Below, piece after piece: positions 39,622 to 49,201 of a DNA stretch of 64,000 nucleotides; position 1 is the first letter of the stretch, and the number at the start of each line of letters is the position of its first letter. The position numbers were made by a program, and so were the translations under genes. The notes under the pieces were generated by a model. The model made no database searches. It saw only the letters and a list, made by a program, of their open reading frames with translations, and had not been told where the DNA came from. Origin of the DNA: Billgrantia tianxiuensis (GTDB taxonomy: Bacteria; Pseudomonadota; Gammaproteobacteria; Pseudomonadales; Halomonadaceae); the NCBI RefSeq assembly GCF_009834345.1, contig NZ_CP035042.1:3100001-3164000 (forward strand), given 5' to 3'.

Positions 39622-40993
39622 GCGCCACCTCGAGCGCCGCCAGCAGCTTCTCGTGGATGCCGCCGAAGCCGCCGTTGGACATCACCACGATACGGTCGAG
39701 CGGTCGCGCCTCAGCCACCAGCGCCGCCACCAGCGCATCGATATCCTGTTCGAGCCGCGCCGGCACGGGGCTGGCCTCCACCACCGGGGCCAGCGACCAG
39801 TCAAGCCCCGGCGGCTGATACCAGAATGCCAGGTCGGCGGCGGCGACGCTCGCTGCCAGGCGTTCGCGCAGCGCGCCCAGGCGCATGGTGTTGGAGCGCG
39901 GTTCGATGACGGCGAGCAACCGCCCACGCGGCGTCGCGGCCCGCAGCCCCTCTAGGGTGGCCGCGAAGGCGGTGGGGTGATGTGCGAAATCGTCGATGAT
40001 CTGGATACCCGCCACCTCGCCGCGCACCTCTTGGCGGCGGCGCGGGGTCTCGAAGCGTGACAGTGCCGCGCAGCCCCGCGCCAGGTCGACGCCGCAGGCA
40101 TGCGCCGCAGCCAGGGCCGCCAGCGCATTGCGCGCGTTATGCCGGCCACTCAGTGTCCAATCGACCACGGCGTCCTCGTTCACCTCCCCCTGCTGGTGCA
40201 CCACCCGGAAGCGCGAGGCGTCGTCCCGCTCCAGCTCCAGCCGCCAAGGACTTTCGGTGTCGTCGCCGAAGCGCTCGACCGGCGTCCAGCAGCCCATGCC
40301 CAGCACGCGGTCGAGCGCCGGCTCGCCATCCGCTACCAGCAGCCGGCCACGTCCCGGCACGGTGCGTACGAGATGGTGGAACTGACGCTCGATGGCGGCC
40401 AGATCGGAAAAGATGTCGGCGTGATCGAACTCGAGGTTACCGAGAATGGCGATCTCGGGGCGGTAGTGCACGAACTTCGAGCGCTTGTCGAAGAAAGCGG
40501 TGTCGTACTCGTCGGCCTCGACCACGAAGGGGGCATTCGCAGCACCGAGCCTTGCCGATACGCCGAAATTACGCGGCACGCCGCCGATCAGGAAGCCCGG
40601 CTCGAGCCCGGCCGACTCCAGCAGCCAGGCCGTCAGGCTCGCCGTAGTGGTCTTGCCATGGGTGCCCGCGACCGCGATGACCCGGCGTCCGGGCAACACG
40701 TGTTCAGCCAACCACTGCGGGCCAGAGGTATAGGGCAGGCCCAGGTCGAGCAACGCCTCCACCTCCGGATTGCCACGCGTCATGGCATTGCCGACCACCA
40801 CCAGGTCGGGGCGCGGCGCCAGGTTGGCGGCCGCATAGCCTTCATACAGGCCGATGCCGGCCTCTTCGAGCTGGGTACTCATCGGCGGGTAGACGCCCGT
40901 ATCCGAGCCGGTAACGGTATGCCCCAGATCGCGCGCCAGCAGGGCCAGGCTCCCCATGAAGGTGCCGCAAATACCGAGAATATGAAGGTGCAT
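39614..40993 (-). CDS. mpl: UDP-MurNAc:tripeptide ligase Mpl
   Basis: Recycles L-Ala-D-Glu-meso-Dap by joining it to UDP-MurNAc. It has 459 residues. The start MHLHILGICGTFMGSLALLA at 40993, the ATP loop GTHGKTTTASL near residue 108, EADEYDTAFFDKRSKF, and DDFAHHPTAF are all typical of Mpl rather than MurC. Its downstream neighbour ubiX overlaps it. The longer ORF start at 41011 is less likely. Confidence 0.95.
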   Translation of the reverse strand: MHLHILGICGTFMGSLALLARDLGHTVTGSDTGVYPPMSTQLEEAGIGLYEGYAAANLAPRPDLVVVGNAMTRGNPEVEALLDLGLPYTSGPQWLAEHVLPGRRVIAVAGTHGKTTTASLTAWLLESAGLEPGFLIGGVPRNFGVSARLGAANAPFVVEADEYDTAFFDKRSKFVHYRPEIAILGNLEFDHADIFSDLAAIERQFHHLVRTVPGRGRLLVADGEPALDRVLGMGCWTPVERFGDDTESPWRLELERDDASRFRVVHQQGEVNEDAVVDWTLSGRHNARNALAALAAAHACGVDLARGCAALSRFETPRRRQEVRGEVAGIQIIDDFAHHPTAFAATLEGLRAATPRGRLLAVIEPRSNTMRLGALRERLAASVAAADLAFWYQPPGLDWSLAPVVEASPVPARLEQDIDALVAALVAEARPLDRIVVMSNGGFGGIHEKLLAALEVAHG

Positions 40994-41172
40994 GGAATCC
41001 GACCTTTTCACCAGGTAGAGCAGGCGGACAGCGTCCGCCGGAAAGGAATCGGCAGACTAGCACGGCCTGGCAGGCGCTCTCCAGCGGCGTGCAGGTTCGA
41101 CACCTTTCGGCTAGAATATTTCGCCTTGTCGTGAAGCATGAAACGGAACTTTCCCAGGAGCCCAGCAGCCCC

Positions 41173-42432
41173 ATGGCCCAGCATAACGCCTTCTATGCCC
41201 AGTCTGGCGGTGTCACCGCCGTGATCAACGCCAGCGCCTGCGGCGTGATCGAAGCCTGCCGCCAACACTCCGATCGCATCGGCAAGGTCTATGCCGGACA
41301 CAACGGCATCATCGGCGCCCTGACCGAGGACCTGATCGACGTCAGTCAGGAATCGGACGAGACGATCGCTGCCCTGCGGCATACCCCCGGCGGCGCCTTC
41401 GGCTCCTGCCGCTACAAGCTCAAGGACATCGAGAGCCATCGCGCCCAATACGAGCGCCTGATCGAGGTCTTCAAGGCCCACGACATCCGCTACTTCTTCT
41501 ACAACGGCGGCGGGGACAGCGCCGATACCTGCCTCAAGGTCTCGCAGCTCTCCGAAAAGATGGGCTACCCGCTGACCGCCATCCACGTGCCCAAGACCGT
41601 TGACAACGACCTGCCGATCACCGACAACTCACCGGGCTTCGGCAGCGTAGCCAAGTATATCGCCACCTCGACGCTGGAGGCCTCGCTCGACATCGCCTCC
41701 ATGTGCGCCACCTCAACCAAGGTGTTCGTGCTCGAGGTGATGGGCCGTCATGCCGGCTGGATCGCTGCCGCCGGCGCGCTGGCCGGCGAAGGCGAGGGCG
41801 AGCCCCCGCATCTGGTGATCTTCCCCGAGGTTCCCTTCGAGCGCAGCAAGGTAATGGCTCGCGTCGAGGAGTGCGTGGAAAAGTACGGCTATTGCGTGAT
41901 CGTGGTCTCCGAAGGCGCCCGCTACGAGGACGGCACCTTCCTCGCCGACTCGGGCAATACCGACGCCTTCGGTCATCGCCAGTTGGGTGGCGTCGCCCCC
42001 ACGCTTGCCGGTATGGTCAAGCAGGACCTCGGCTACAAGTACCACTGGGCGGTAGCCGACTACCTGCAGCGGGCGGCACGCCACCTGGCCTCGCGCACTG
42101 ACGTCGAACAGGCCTATGCGGTGGGTCAACAGGCGGTGGAGCTGGCCGTCGCCGGCAAGAACGCCATGATGCCGGCAATCAAGCGGGTCAGCGACACGCC
42201 CTACGAGTGGCGCATCGAGTCCGCCCCCCTGGCCGAGGTTGCCAATCGTGAGAAGTTCATGCCGCGCGAGTTCATCCGCGAGGATGGTTTCGGCATCACC
42301 GAGGCCTGTCGCCGCTACCTGTCGCCGCTGATCCAGGGTGAGGACTACCCGCCCTACGAGAACGGCCTGCCCAAGGTGGCCAATCTCAAGCTGGCCAAGG
42401 TCGAGCGCAAGCTGCCCGAGTTCAAGCTCTGA
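41173..42432 (+). CDS. pfp: Pyrophosphate-dependent 6-phosphofructokinase
   Basis: Phosphorylates fructose-6-phosphate reversibly with PPi instead of ATP. It has 419 residues. PPi specificity is read from NGGGDSADT (Asp where ATP enzymes have Gly) and PKTVDNDLP (Lys where ATP enzymes have Gly); MGRHAGWIAA carries the sugar-binding Arg. ATG 41173 (MAQHNAFYAQ) has AGGAG about 12 bases upstream. It is divergent from mpl and ends in a strong terminator. Such enzymes replace ATP-PFK or serve gluconeogenesis in many halomonads. Confidence 0.94.
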   Translation: MAQHNAFYAQSGGVTAVINASACGVIEACRQHSDRIGKVYAGHNGIIGALTEDLIDVSQESDETIAALRHTPGGAFGSCRYKLKDIESHRAQYERLIEVFKAHDIRYFFYNGGGDSADTCLKVSQLSEKMGYPLTAIHVPKTVDNDLPITDNSPGFGSVAKYIATSTLEASLDIASMCATSTKVFVLEVMGRHAGWIAAAGALAGEGEGEPPHLVIFPEVPFERSKVMARVEECVEKYGYCVIVVSEGARYEDGTFLADSGNTDAFGHRQLGGVAPTLAGMVKQDLGYKYHWAVADYLQRAARHLASRTDVEQAYAVGQQAVELAVAGKNAMMPAIKRVSDTPYEWRIESAPLAEVANREKFMPREFIREDGFGITEACRRYLSPLIQGEDYPPYENGLPKVANLKLAKVERKLPEFKL

Positions 42433-42450
42433 GCAGCCGTCAGCCTCGCA

Positions 42451-42484
42451 ACGAAGCCCTCGCTCTGACGAGGGCTTCGTCGTT
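42451..42484. terminator. Terminator between pfp and the kinase/phosphatase gene
   Basis: Perfect 12-base-pair stem ACGAAGCCCTCG / CGAGGGCTTCGT with loop CTCTGA, followed on the plus strand by CGTTT. Placed between convergent genes. Confidence 0.75.
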
Positions 42485-42496
42485 TCGGCTATGACG

Positions 42497-44260
42497 TCAA
42501 CGCAGCAGCCAGGAAAGCACTAGCAACAGCAGCAGGATACCGGCCACTCCCTGCCAGAAATTAGCCGGCTCGCTCAGGAAGCGGCGCGGGTCGCGGCGCC
42601 TTGGCTTGCCCCGCCCCTCTTGCTGCCGCAGTGCATAGAGCAGCTCGGACATTCGCCGGAAGCGCAGCGAGCGCTGGGGATCCAGGGCACGACGCAGGGT
42701 GTCGTCGAGCTGTGGAGAGATTTCCGGATTGAAAAGCCGGGCGCTGCGATAGGTGAGCTGCTCGAGATCGGTATGACTGCGCAGCCGGTCGGGACTCAGC
42801 TCATAGGGCAGCTCACCGGTCAGCAGCCAGTATATCGTCGAGGCCAGCGAGTACTGGTCGCTGCGCCGGCCGACGTTGTCGTCCAGGGCATATTCCGGCG
42901 CACTGTGTTCGGACAGGCCGGTCTGGCGGGCCAGCTCACGAGAGCGACGATGCCCGTCCAGGTCGCGCATGTGGCAAGCGCTGAAGTCGGTCAACACCAC
43001 CTGGCCGTGAGTGTCGATCAGTACGTTGTCGGGGTGCACGCGCTGATGCAGCACATCGCGATGATGCAGCGCCTGGATGGCCTTGCCCAGCTGCATGGCG
43101 ATGTCGAGGCGCTGGGCCAGGCTGGCTTGGGGATGGCGCAGCGCCCACTCGGTCAGCGTCATGCCCTCCACGTAGACCATCAGGTAGTAGAGGTAGCGGC
43201 GCGGCCGCGACGACTCCATCACCCGGGCCACGAACGGCGACTTGACCCGCTCCACTACCCACTGCTGGAGCAGGAAGTGCTCCAGATAGGCGTTGCGGTT
43301 GGAGAGTTCGGGGCTCGGCGCCTTCATCACCATTTCGCGCTCGGTACGGGTGTCGCGCACCCGGTAGACACGCGACTGCGCGGTGCGCGACAGCACCTCT
43401 TGCACCTCGAGACCGTCAATGCGCTCTCCGGGCGACAGCTCGGGCGGGATCGGCAGATCGCCGTAAATACGGCTCGGATGGTCGCGCTCTGCCTCCGGCA
43501 ACTGATCGATGCGCACCAGTTGGAAGCAGAACTGGTCGGCCCCGTAGCCCCGCTCCTGGGCCCGCTCCCGTGCCGCCGCGGCCAGCCGCTCGCAGGCGGC
43601 ATCGAGGTCGCTGGCGTCCTGGCGAATCAGTCCGACGTAATCGGACGGCATCAGGGTACCGCGTACGGCCTGGGTGGTGAAAAGGAAGATATCGCCCTGC
43701 TTGAGCGGCAGTTGCATGTAATCGATGTCGATGCTGCCATCCAGCCCCAGGGCACGCGACGGGTAGCGGTAGCCGCCCAGGTCGGTGATATGGTCTCGCG
43801 AGAGCTGCTCGAATTCGGCTCCGCGCAGGCGGAATACTAGGGTATCGCCCATGTGGAACAGATGGGCGTCGCGCCCGCGATAGACCATCGCGGAAAGCGA
43901 GGCGACATAGCTACCGCCCTCGACGAAGGTACTCTGGCTGTAACACCAGCCATTGAGCGCTCGCAGCACGCGAGTAGCCGAAGTCTTGACGTCCCAGTGG
44001 TCCGGCGTGGAGAAGTAGTCGGCCACAAATCCCCTGACGCTGAGATCGCCGGCCTGCTTGGCAATGGCATTGCGCGAGCTGGTATCGCTGATCACCGCAC
44101 AGGCGCCCTTGGCAACGAACTGCCCCGCCTCGTCAGGAATGCGCACCGACATGGAGCTGCGATGATTCCGCCGGTCCGGTGCCACGAAGGCCTGCCCGAC
44201 GCTCAGGGACAGTCGATTGGACGGCAAGACGCGCTCCTTCAAGATATCGCCACTGATCAC
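42497..44260 (-). CDS. PP2C-like phosphatase / Ser-Thr kinase-like fusion with C-terminal membrane anchor
   Basis: It has 587 residues. Residues about 30-255 resemble a PP2C phosphatase (CAVISDTSSRNA, HLFHMGDTLVF, LSRDHI). Residues about 285-550 are a kinase fold with the ATP-binding Lys in MVMKAPS (near 312), DFS for DFG (near 425) and SAPEYALDD. The catalytic loop reads LHQRVHPDNVLI, so the HRD Asp is Arg and the following Lys is His: activity is doubtful. The last 18 residues are a membrane helix. The GTG at 44260 or a TTG at 44227 (AAGGAG upstream) may start it. The layout matches the bifunctional kinase/phosphatase family of Pseudomonas. Confidence 0.8.
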   Translation of the reverse strand: MISGDILKERVLPSNRLSLSVGQAFVAPDRRNHRSSMSVRIPDEAGQFVAKGACAVISDTSSRNAIAKQAGDLSVRGFVADYFSTPDHWDVKTSATRVLRALNGWCYSQSTFVEGGSYVASLSAMVYRGRDAHLFHMGDTLVFRLRGAEFEQLSRDHITDLGGYRYPSRALGLDGSIDIDYMQLPLKQGDIFLFTTQAVRGTLMPSDYVGLIRQDASDLDAACERLAAAARERAQERGYGADQFCFQLVRIDQLPEAERDHPSRIYGDLPIPPELSPGERIDGLEVQEVLSRTAQSRVYRVRDTRTEREMVMKAPSPELSNRNAYLEHFLLQQWVVERVKSPFVARVMESSRPRRYLYYLMVYVEGMTLTEWALRHPQASLAQRLDIAMQLGKAIQALHHRDVLHQRVHPDNVLIDTHGQVVLTDFSACHMRDLDGHRRSRELARQTGLSEHSAPEYALDDNVGRRSDQYSLASTIYWLLTGELPYELSPDRLRSHTDLEQLTYRSARLFNPEISPQLDDTLRRALDPQRSLRFRRMSELLYALRQQEGRGKPRRRDPRRFLSEPANFWQGVAGILLLLLVLSWLLR

Positions 44261-44403
44261 CGCTCGCTCCGCATGGCTGGCCGAATCTCATGACGTCGGC
44301 CATCATACACGGTTGTTGTCGCCACAACCTGTCAACCAAAGCCAAGCTCTGTCGACCAACGCCCAATCCAACACAGGTCAAACCACCCCGCACCTATGTC
44401 GCA

Positions 44404-44433
44404 TTGGTAATCGCCAAGGCTGATCCGTATAAT
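44404..44433 (+). promoter_or_regulatory. Candidate ppa promoter
   Basis: TTGGTA (44404-44409), 18 bases, then a perfect TATAAT (44428-44433), about 50 bases before the ppa start. Confidence 0.6.
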
Positions 44434-44482
44434 TCTGCGCATTTTGCGGTGTCTCCACTTTTCGCCAACGAAGGAAGCGACG

Positions 44483-45013
44483 ATGAACTTCGACCACATC
44501 CCTGCCGGCAAGGACCTACCCAACGACGTCTACGTCGCGATCGAGATTCCCGCCAACCATGCTCCGATCAAGTACGAGATCGACAAGGAGATGGGCGCGC
44601 TGCTGGTGGATCGCTTCATGGCCACGCCGATGTTCTACCCGGCCAACTACGGCTTCATCCCCCACACCCTGGCCGACGACGGCGACCCCCTCGACGCCCT
44701 GGTGGTCACGCCCTACCCGGTCCAGGCCGGCAGCATCATCCGTGCCCGCCCGGTCGGCATCCTCAACATGACCGACGAGGCCGGCGAGGACGCCAAGCTG
44801 GTGTGCGTGCCCCACGCCAAGCTGACCACGCTGTACGACGACGTACAGGAAGTCACCGACCTGCCCGAACTCCTGCGCCAGCAGATCGCGCATTTCTTCG
44901 AGAACTACAAGGATCTCGAGAAAGGCAAGTGGGTGAAGGTGGAATCCTGGGAAGGTGCCGATGCCGCCCGCAAGGCCATCGAAAAGGCCGTGGCCGCCTA
45001 CGAAAAGGCCTAA
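44483..45013 (+). CDS. ppa: Inorganic pyrophosphatase
   Basis: Soluble family-I pyrophosphatase of 176 residues, hydrolysing PPi to drive biosynthesis. Motifs: [40 protein letters not shown] with the metal-binding Asp residues, and [12 protein letters not shown] 44483 has GAAGGAAG upstream. It is divergent from the kinase/phosphatase gene and near pfp, so a PPi consumer and a PPi user share the neighbourhood. A good terminator follows. Confidence 0.96.
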   Translation: MNFDHIPAGKDLPNDVYVAIEIPANHAPIKYEIDKEMGALLVDRFMATPMFYPANYGFIPHTLADDGDPLDALVVTPYPVQAGSIIRARPVGILNMTDEAGEDAKLVCVPHAKLTTLYDDVQEVTDLPELLRQQIAHFFENYKDLEKGKWVKVESWEGADAARKAIEKAVAAYEKA

Positions 45014-45029
45014 GCCAGGCCGCCTTCTC

Positions 45030-45064
45030 AGAACGGGCCGCCCAGGGGTGGCCCGTTCTGTTTT
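45030..45064 (+). terminator. Intrinsic terminator after ppa
   Basis: AGAACGGGCC / GGCCCGTTCT, a 10-base-pair stem with 10-base loop, followed by GTTTT. Confidence 0.85.
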
Positions 45065-45243
45065 CATGCGACATCAGAACGCAGCCGTAAGGTTCTAACG
45101 CTGTAGCCGACTGAGGTATTCTAGAACCGTTCGTAGCCTTGACCCCGGGAACTCGGCGCTACGCTTGCGAGTCAACCGGGAGCGCCGCCGCACCCGAGGC
45201 GTGCTGCTACCGACAGCCTTCGTTTGCCACAAGGACCTCTGCG

Positions 45244-47084
45244 TTGACCCGTCGCCATCTCATACGCCTGCTCTGCTGCCTGCTGCTATGGCTGCCGCTG
45301 GCCGCCCAGGCCCAGTGGTTCTCCTCTGCCAATAACAGCCAAGGCGATTTCCTGCCGGTCACGGAGGCCTTCCAGCCCAGTGCCTGGCATGACGGCGAGA
45401 CGCTCTACATCGGTTTCGAGAATGCCGAGGGTTACTACCTCTATCGTCACCAGCTCGGCGTCGAGAGCCGCGACGAGAAGCTTCAGGTCGGCGAACCCTC
45501 CATCCCGCCAGGTGAGTTCAAGAGCGACGAATTTCTTGGCGACGTCTACGTCTTCTACGAACGCGTGGTATTCGAGGCGCCGCTACAAGGCGTCGCCGAG
45601 GGGCCGCTGGACATCACCGTGCGCTTCCAGGGCTGCGCCGACGCCGGGCTGTGCTATCCCCCGAACGAGTCGAGCTCCAGGCTCCCGCCAGCGCCATGCC
45701 TGCCGCTTTCGCCGGCTGGCGCGATGGCGGCGGCTCGGGCGATGCCACTCCCGCCACCGCGCCGCCCGCGCTACTGAGCGAAGATGGCCGCTTCAGCCGT
45801 CTGATCGGCGAAGCCAGCCTGCCGATGGCGCTGGGACTGTTCTTCCTCGCCGGACTGGGCCTGACCTTCACGCCCTGCGTGCTACCGATGGTGCCGATTC
45901 TCTCCTCGATCATCGTCGGTCAGAATCCGTCCCGCCCACGTGCCTTCGCGCTCTCCGCCAGCTACGTCGGCGGCATGTCGTTGACCTACGCCTTGGTCGG
46001 CGTACTGATGGGCCTGTTCGGCGCAGGACTCAACCTGCAGGCGCATCTGCAATCCGCTCCCGTGCTGATCGTCTTTGCCCTGCTCTTCGTCGTCTTCGCC
46101 CTGGCCATGTTCGGCACTTTCGACATGCGCCTGCCACCACGCCTGACAAGCCGCATCGACGCCTGGCAGGCGCGGGCCCAGCGCAGCGGGCCACTGGGCC
46201 TCGCCGGCGCCGGCGCGCTGTCGGTACTGGTGGTCTCACCCTGCGTGTCGGCGCCTCTGGCCGGCGCCCTGGTGTTCATCTCCTCCACCGGCGATGCCCT
46301 GATGGGTGGCGCTGCCCTGCTGGCCCTGGGCCTGGGCATGGGCGTACCGCTGCTCTTGGTCGGCACCTTCGGTGCCACCGCTCTGCCGCGCAGCGGTGCC
46401 TGGATGAACGGCGTCAAGGTCGCCTTTGGCATCCTGCTGCTCGGCGTGGCAGTGTGGCTGGTCGAGCGCCTGCTGCCGCCTGCCGTGAGCCTGCTGCTGT
46501 GGGCGGCGCTGGCCATCGGCAGCGCCCTGGCCCTGGGCGCGCTCTCGTTCAACCTGGCCCATGGTTGGCCTCGGGTGCGCCAGGCCGTTGGCCTGATGCT
46601 GCTGGCCTGGGGCATTGCCCTGGTATTGGGCGCCGCCATGGGCGGCAGCGACCCGCTGCGCCCGCTGGCCTCCTTCCATGCCGCCAACAGCAACGCAGAG
46701 AGCGTTCAGGTCACCACCGTGGAGGACCTCGAGGCCCTGCGCAGCGCCCTTCGCTCTGGCCCGGCACAGGACCAACCCGCCTTCGTGCACTTCACTGCGG
46801 ACTGGTGCATCTCGTGCAAGCAATTGGAGCGGCAGGTCTATCCCGACCCGCTCGTCGCCGAGCCGCTCTCCCAGTTCGCCCGCATCAATGTCGACGTGAC
46901 CCGCGCCGACGCCACGACGCGCGAGTTGCTCGATCACTTCGGCCTCTTCGGTCCGCCCAGCCTGCTATTCTTCAGCGGGGAAGACGAGATCCGCGAGGCA
47001 CGCATACAGGGCGAAGTCAGGGCCGGCCAGCTCGCCAGCCATCTGCAGGACCTGCTCGCCTGGCTCGAACGCGGGCACTCCTGA
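45244..47084 (+). CDS. dsbD: Thiol:disulfide interchange protein DsbD (one apparent frameshift)
   Basis: Carries electrons from cytoplasmic thioredoxin to periplasmic thiol pathways. It has 613 residues after repair: signal peptide, N-terminal immunoglobulin-like domain with the CADAGLCYPP cysteine pair, eight membrane helices with TFTPCVLPMVPI and VVSPCVSAPL, and a C-terminal thioredoxin domain with DWCISCKQLE. The frame breaks near 45662 (six C read as five). The start is probably TTG 45244 (AAGGAC upstream). All six redox cysteines are kept. Confidence 0.94.
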
Positions 47085-47245
47085 GCCTGCCGTCCGAGCG
47101 CGTTGACGGTGCGCCCCGAACACCGTTCCCAATCGGCTGGACATCCCCCCTGATTTTAGGCACACTCCGCCAACAACGCCTATCGAGGCCGATAGCGTCG
47201 GCAATGTTCGTCATCTTGCCGCGATCTATTGAAAGTTGGCTCGGG

Positions 47246-47274
47246 TTGACAGCGCCCCGGCCCACCGCCATTTA
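47246..47274 (+). promoter_or_regulatory. Candidate accBC promoter
   Basis: A perfect TTGACA (47246-47251) followed after 17 bases by a weak CATTTA (47269-47274), only 20 bases before the accB start. Confidence 0.4.
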
Positions 47275-47294
47275 TCCACCGGTCGAGACTCAAT

Positions 47295-47756
47295 ATGGAT
47301 ATCCGTAAGGTCAAGAAGCTGATCGAGCTGCTGGAAGAATCCAACATCAGCGAAATCGAGATTCAGGAAGGCGAAGAATCGGTGCGTATCAGCCGCCATC
47401 CCAACGGCGTGAGCTGGCCCCAGCCCCCGATGCCCCAGTATGCCCCCGCGCCTTCGGCTCCAAGCCAGGCCGCGCCCGCTCCCTCCTCGGAGCCCGCTGA
47501 AGAAGCGCCCGCCGCCTACCAGGGCCATCCCCTGACCTCACCGATGGTCGGCACCTTCTACCGCAGCCCGGCGCCGGGATCGAAGCCCTTCGTGGAAGTG
47601 GGCCAGAGCGTCAAGAAGGGCGAGACCGTGTGCATCGTCGAAGCCATGAAGATGATGAACCAGATCGAAGCCGACCGTGACGGCGTCATCGAGGCGATCC
47701 TGGTCGAGGACGGCGAGCCGGTCGAGTTCGACCAGCCGATGCTCGTCATTTCCTGA
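47295..47756 (+). CDS. accB: Biotin carboxyl carrier protein of acetyl-CoA carboxylase
   Basis: It has 153 residues. The N-terminal [23 protein letters not shown] domain is followed by a Pro/Ala-rich linker (about 40-75) and a biotinyl domain with the biotinylated Lys in VEAMKMMNQ near residue 119. The [15 protein letters not shown] thumb is typical of AccB. It sits 27 bases before accC. Its biotin must come from the bio operon further along this window or from uptake. Confidence 0.96.
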   Translation: MDIRKVKKLIELLEESNISEIEIQEGEESVRISRHPNGVSWPQPPMPQYAPAPSAPSQAAPAPSSEPAEEAPAAYQGHPLTSPMVGTFYRSPAPGSKPFVEVGQSVKKGETVCIVEAMKMMNQIEADRDGVIEAILVEDGEPVEFDQPMLVIS

Positions 47757-47783
47757 TCTTTCACCGACACTGGCGGACTCCCT

Positions 47784-49123
47784 ATGCTGGACAAGGTTCT
47801 CATCGCCAACCGCGGCGAGATCGCCCTGCGAATCCTGCGCGCCTGCAAGGAGCTGGGCATCAAGACCGTCGCGGTACACTCCAAGGCCGACCGCGAGCTG
47901 ATGCACGTGCGCCTGGCCGACGAGGCCGTGTGCATCGGCCCAGCCCCCTCGGCGCAATCCTATCTGAACATTCCGGCGCTGATCAGCGCCGCGGAAGTCA
48001 CTGACTCCAGCGCCATCCATCCCGGCTACGGTTTTCTCTCCGAGAATGCCAACTTCGCCGAGCAGGTGGAGCGTTCCGGCTTCGTGTTCATCGGGCCACG
48101 CGCCGAGACCATTCGCCTGATGGGCGACAAGGTCAGCGCCATCGAGGCCATGAAGAAGGCCGGCGTACCCACCGTTCCCGGCTCCGACGGCCCGCTGGGC
48201 GACGATGAAGGCGAGAACATGGCCATCGCCCGGCGCATCGGCTACCCGGTGATCATCAAGGCTGCCGCCGGTGGTGGCGGCCGCGGCATGCGCGTGGTGC
48301 ACACCGAGGGGCACCTGCTCTCGGCGATCAACGTGACCCGCACCGAGGCCCACGCGGCCTTCGGCGACGGCACGGTCTACATGGAGAAGTTCCTCGAGCG
48401 CCCGCGCCACGTCGAGGTCCAGGTACTGGCCGACGGTCAGGGCAATGCCATCCACCTCTATGACCGCGACTGCTCGCTGCAGCGCCGTCACCAGAAGGTG
48501 CTGGAGGAAGCCCCCGCCCCCGGCATCGATCCGGCGGCGCGCGCCGAGGTGCTCGAAGCGTGCCGTCAGGCCTGCATCGAGATCGACTATCGCGGCGCTG
48601 GCACGTTCGAGTTTCTCTACGAGGACGGCCGCTTCTTCTTCATCGAGATGAACACCCGCGTACAGGTGGAGCACCCCGTCACCGAAATGGTGACCGGCGT
48701 GGACATCGTGCGCGAGCAGTTGCGCATCGCCTCGGGCTTGCCGCTGTCGATCCGCCAGGAAGACGTCAAGCTCAACGGCCACGCCTTCGAATGCCGCATC
48801 AACGCCGAGGATCCACGCACCTTCATGCCTTCTCCCGGCAAGGTCACGCTCTACCACCCGCCGGGTGGACTGGGCGTGCGTATGGATTCACATGTCTACA
48901 CCGGCTACACCGTGCCCCCCACTACGATTCACTGATCGGCAAGCTGATCACTTGGGGAGACAGCCGCGAGATCGCGCTGACACGCATGCGTAACGGCCTC
49001 GACGAACTGCTGGTCGAAGGTATCAAGACCAACACCGACCTGCACAAGGATCTAGTCCGCGACGGCCATTTCCAGCAGGGCGGGGTCAACATTCACTACC
49101 TGGAGAAGAAGCTCGCCTCCTAG
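47784..49123 (+). CDS. accC: Biotin carboxylase of acetyl-CoA carboxylase (one apparent frameshift)
   Basis: ATP-dependent carboxylation of BCCP-biotin, the first step of fatty-acid synthesis. It has 446 residues after repair. Motifs: [12 protein letters not shown], the ATP loop [20 protein letters not shown], and [14 protein letters not shown] with catalytic residues. The break is near 48915, where seven C are read as six (GTGCCCCCCCAC), followed by [14 protein letters not shown]. An essential gene with a run-length break supports sequence error over decay. Confidence 0.95.
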
Positions 49124-49154
49124 GATCCCGGTCCTGGGACGAACATCGCTCCCG

Positions 49155-49178
49155 GCAGGGTGGCCACGGCCACCCTGC
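49155..49178 (+). other. Hairpin between accC and prmA
   Basis: GCAGGGTGGC and GCCACCCTGC form a 10-base-pair stem with a CACG loop, with only TT after it. It may be a weak terminator or an mRNA-processing site. Confidence 0.4.
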
Positions 49179-49201
49179 TTGCGTTACGCACGGAGACTGC
49201 C

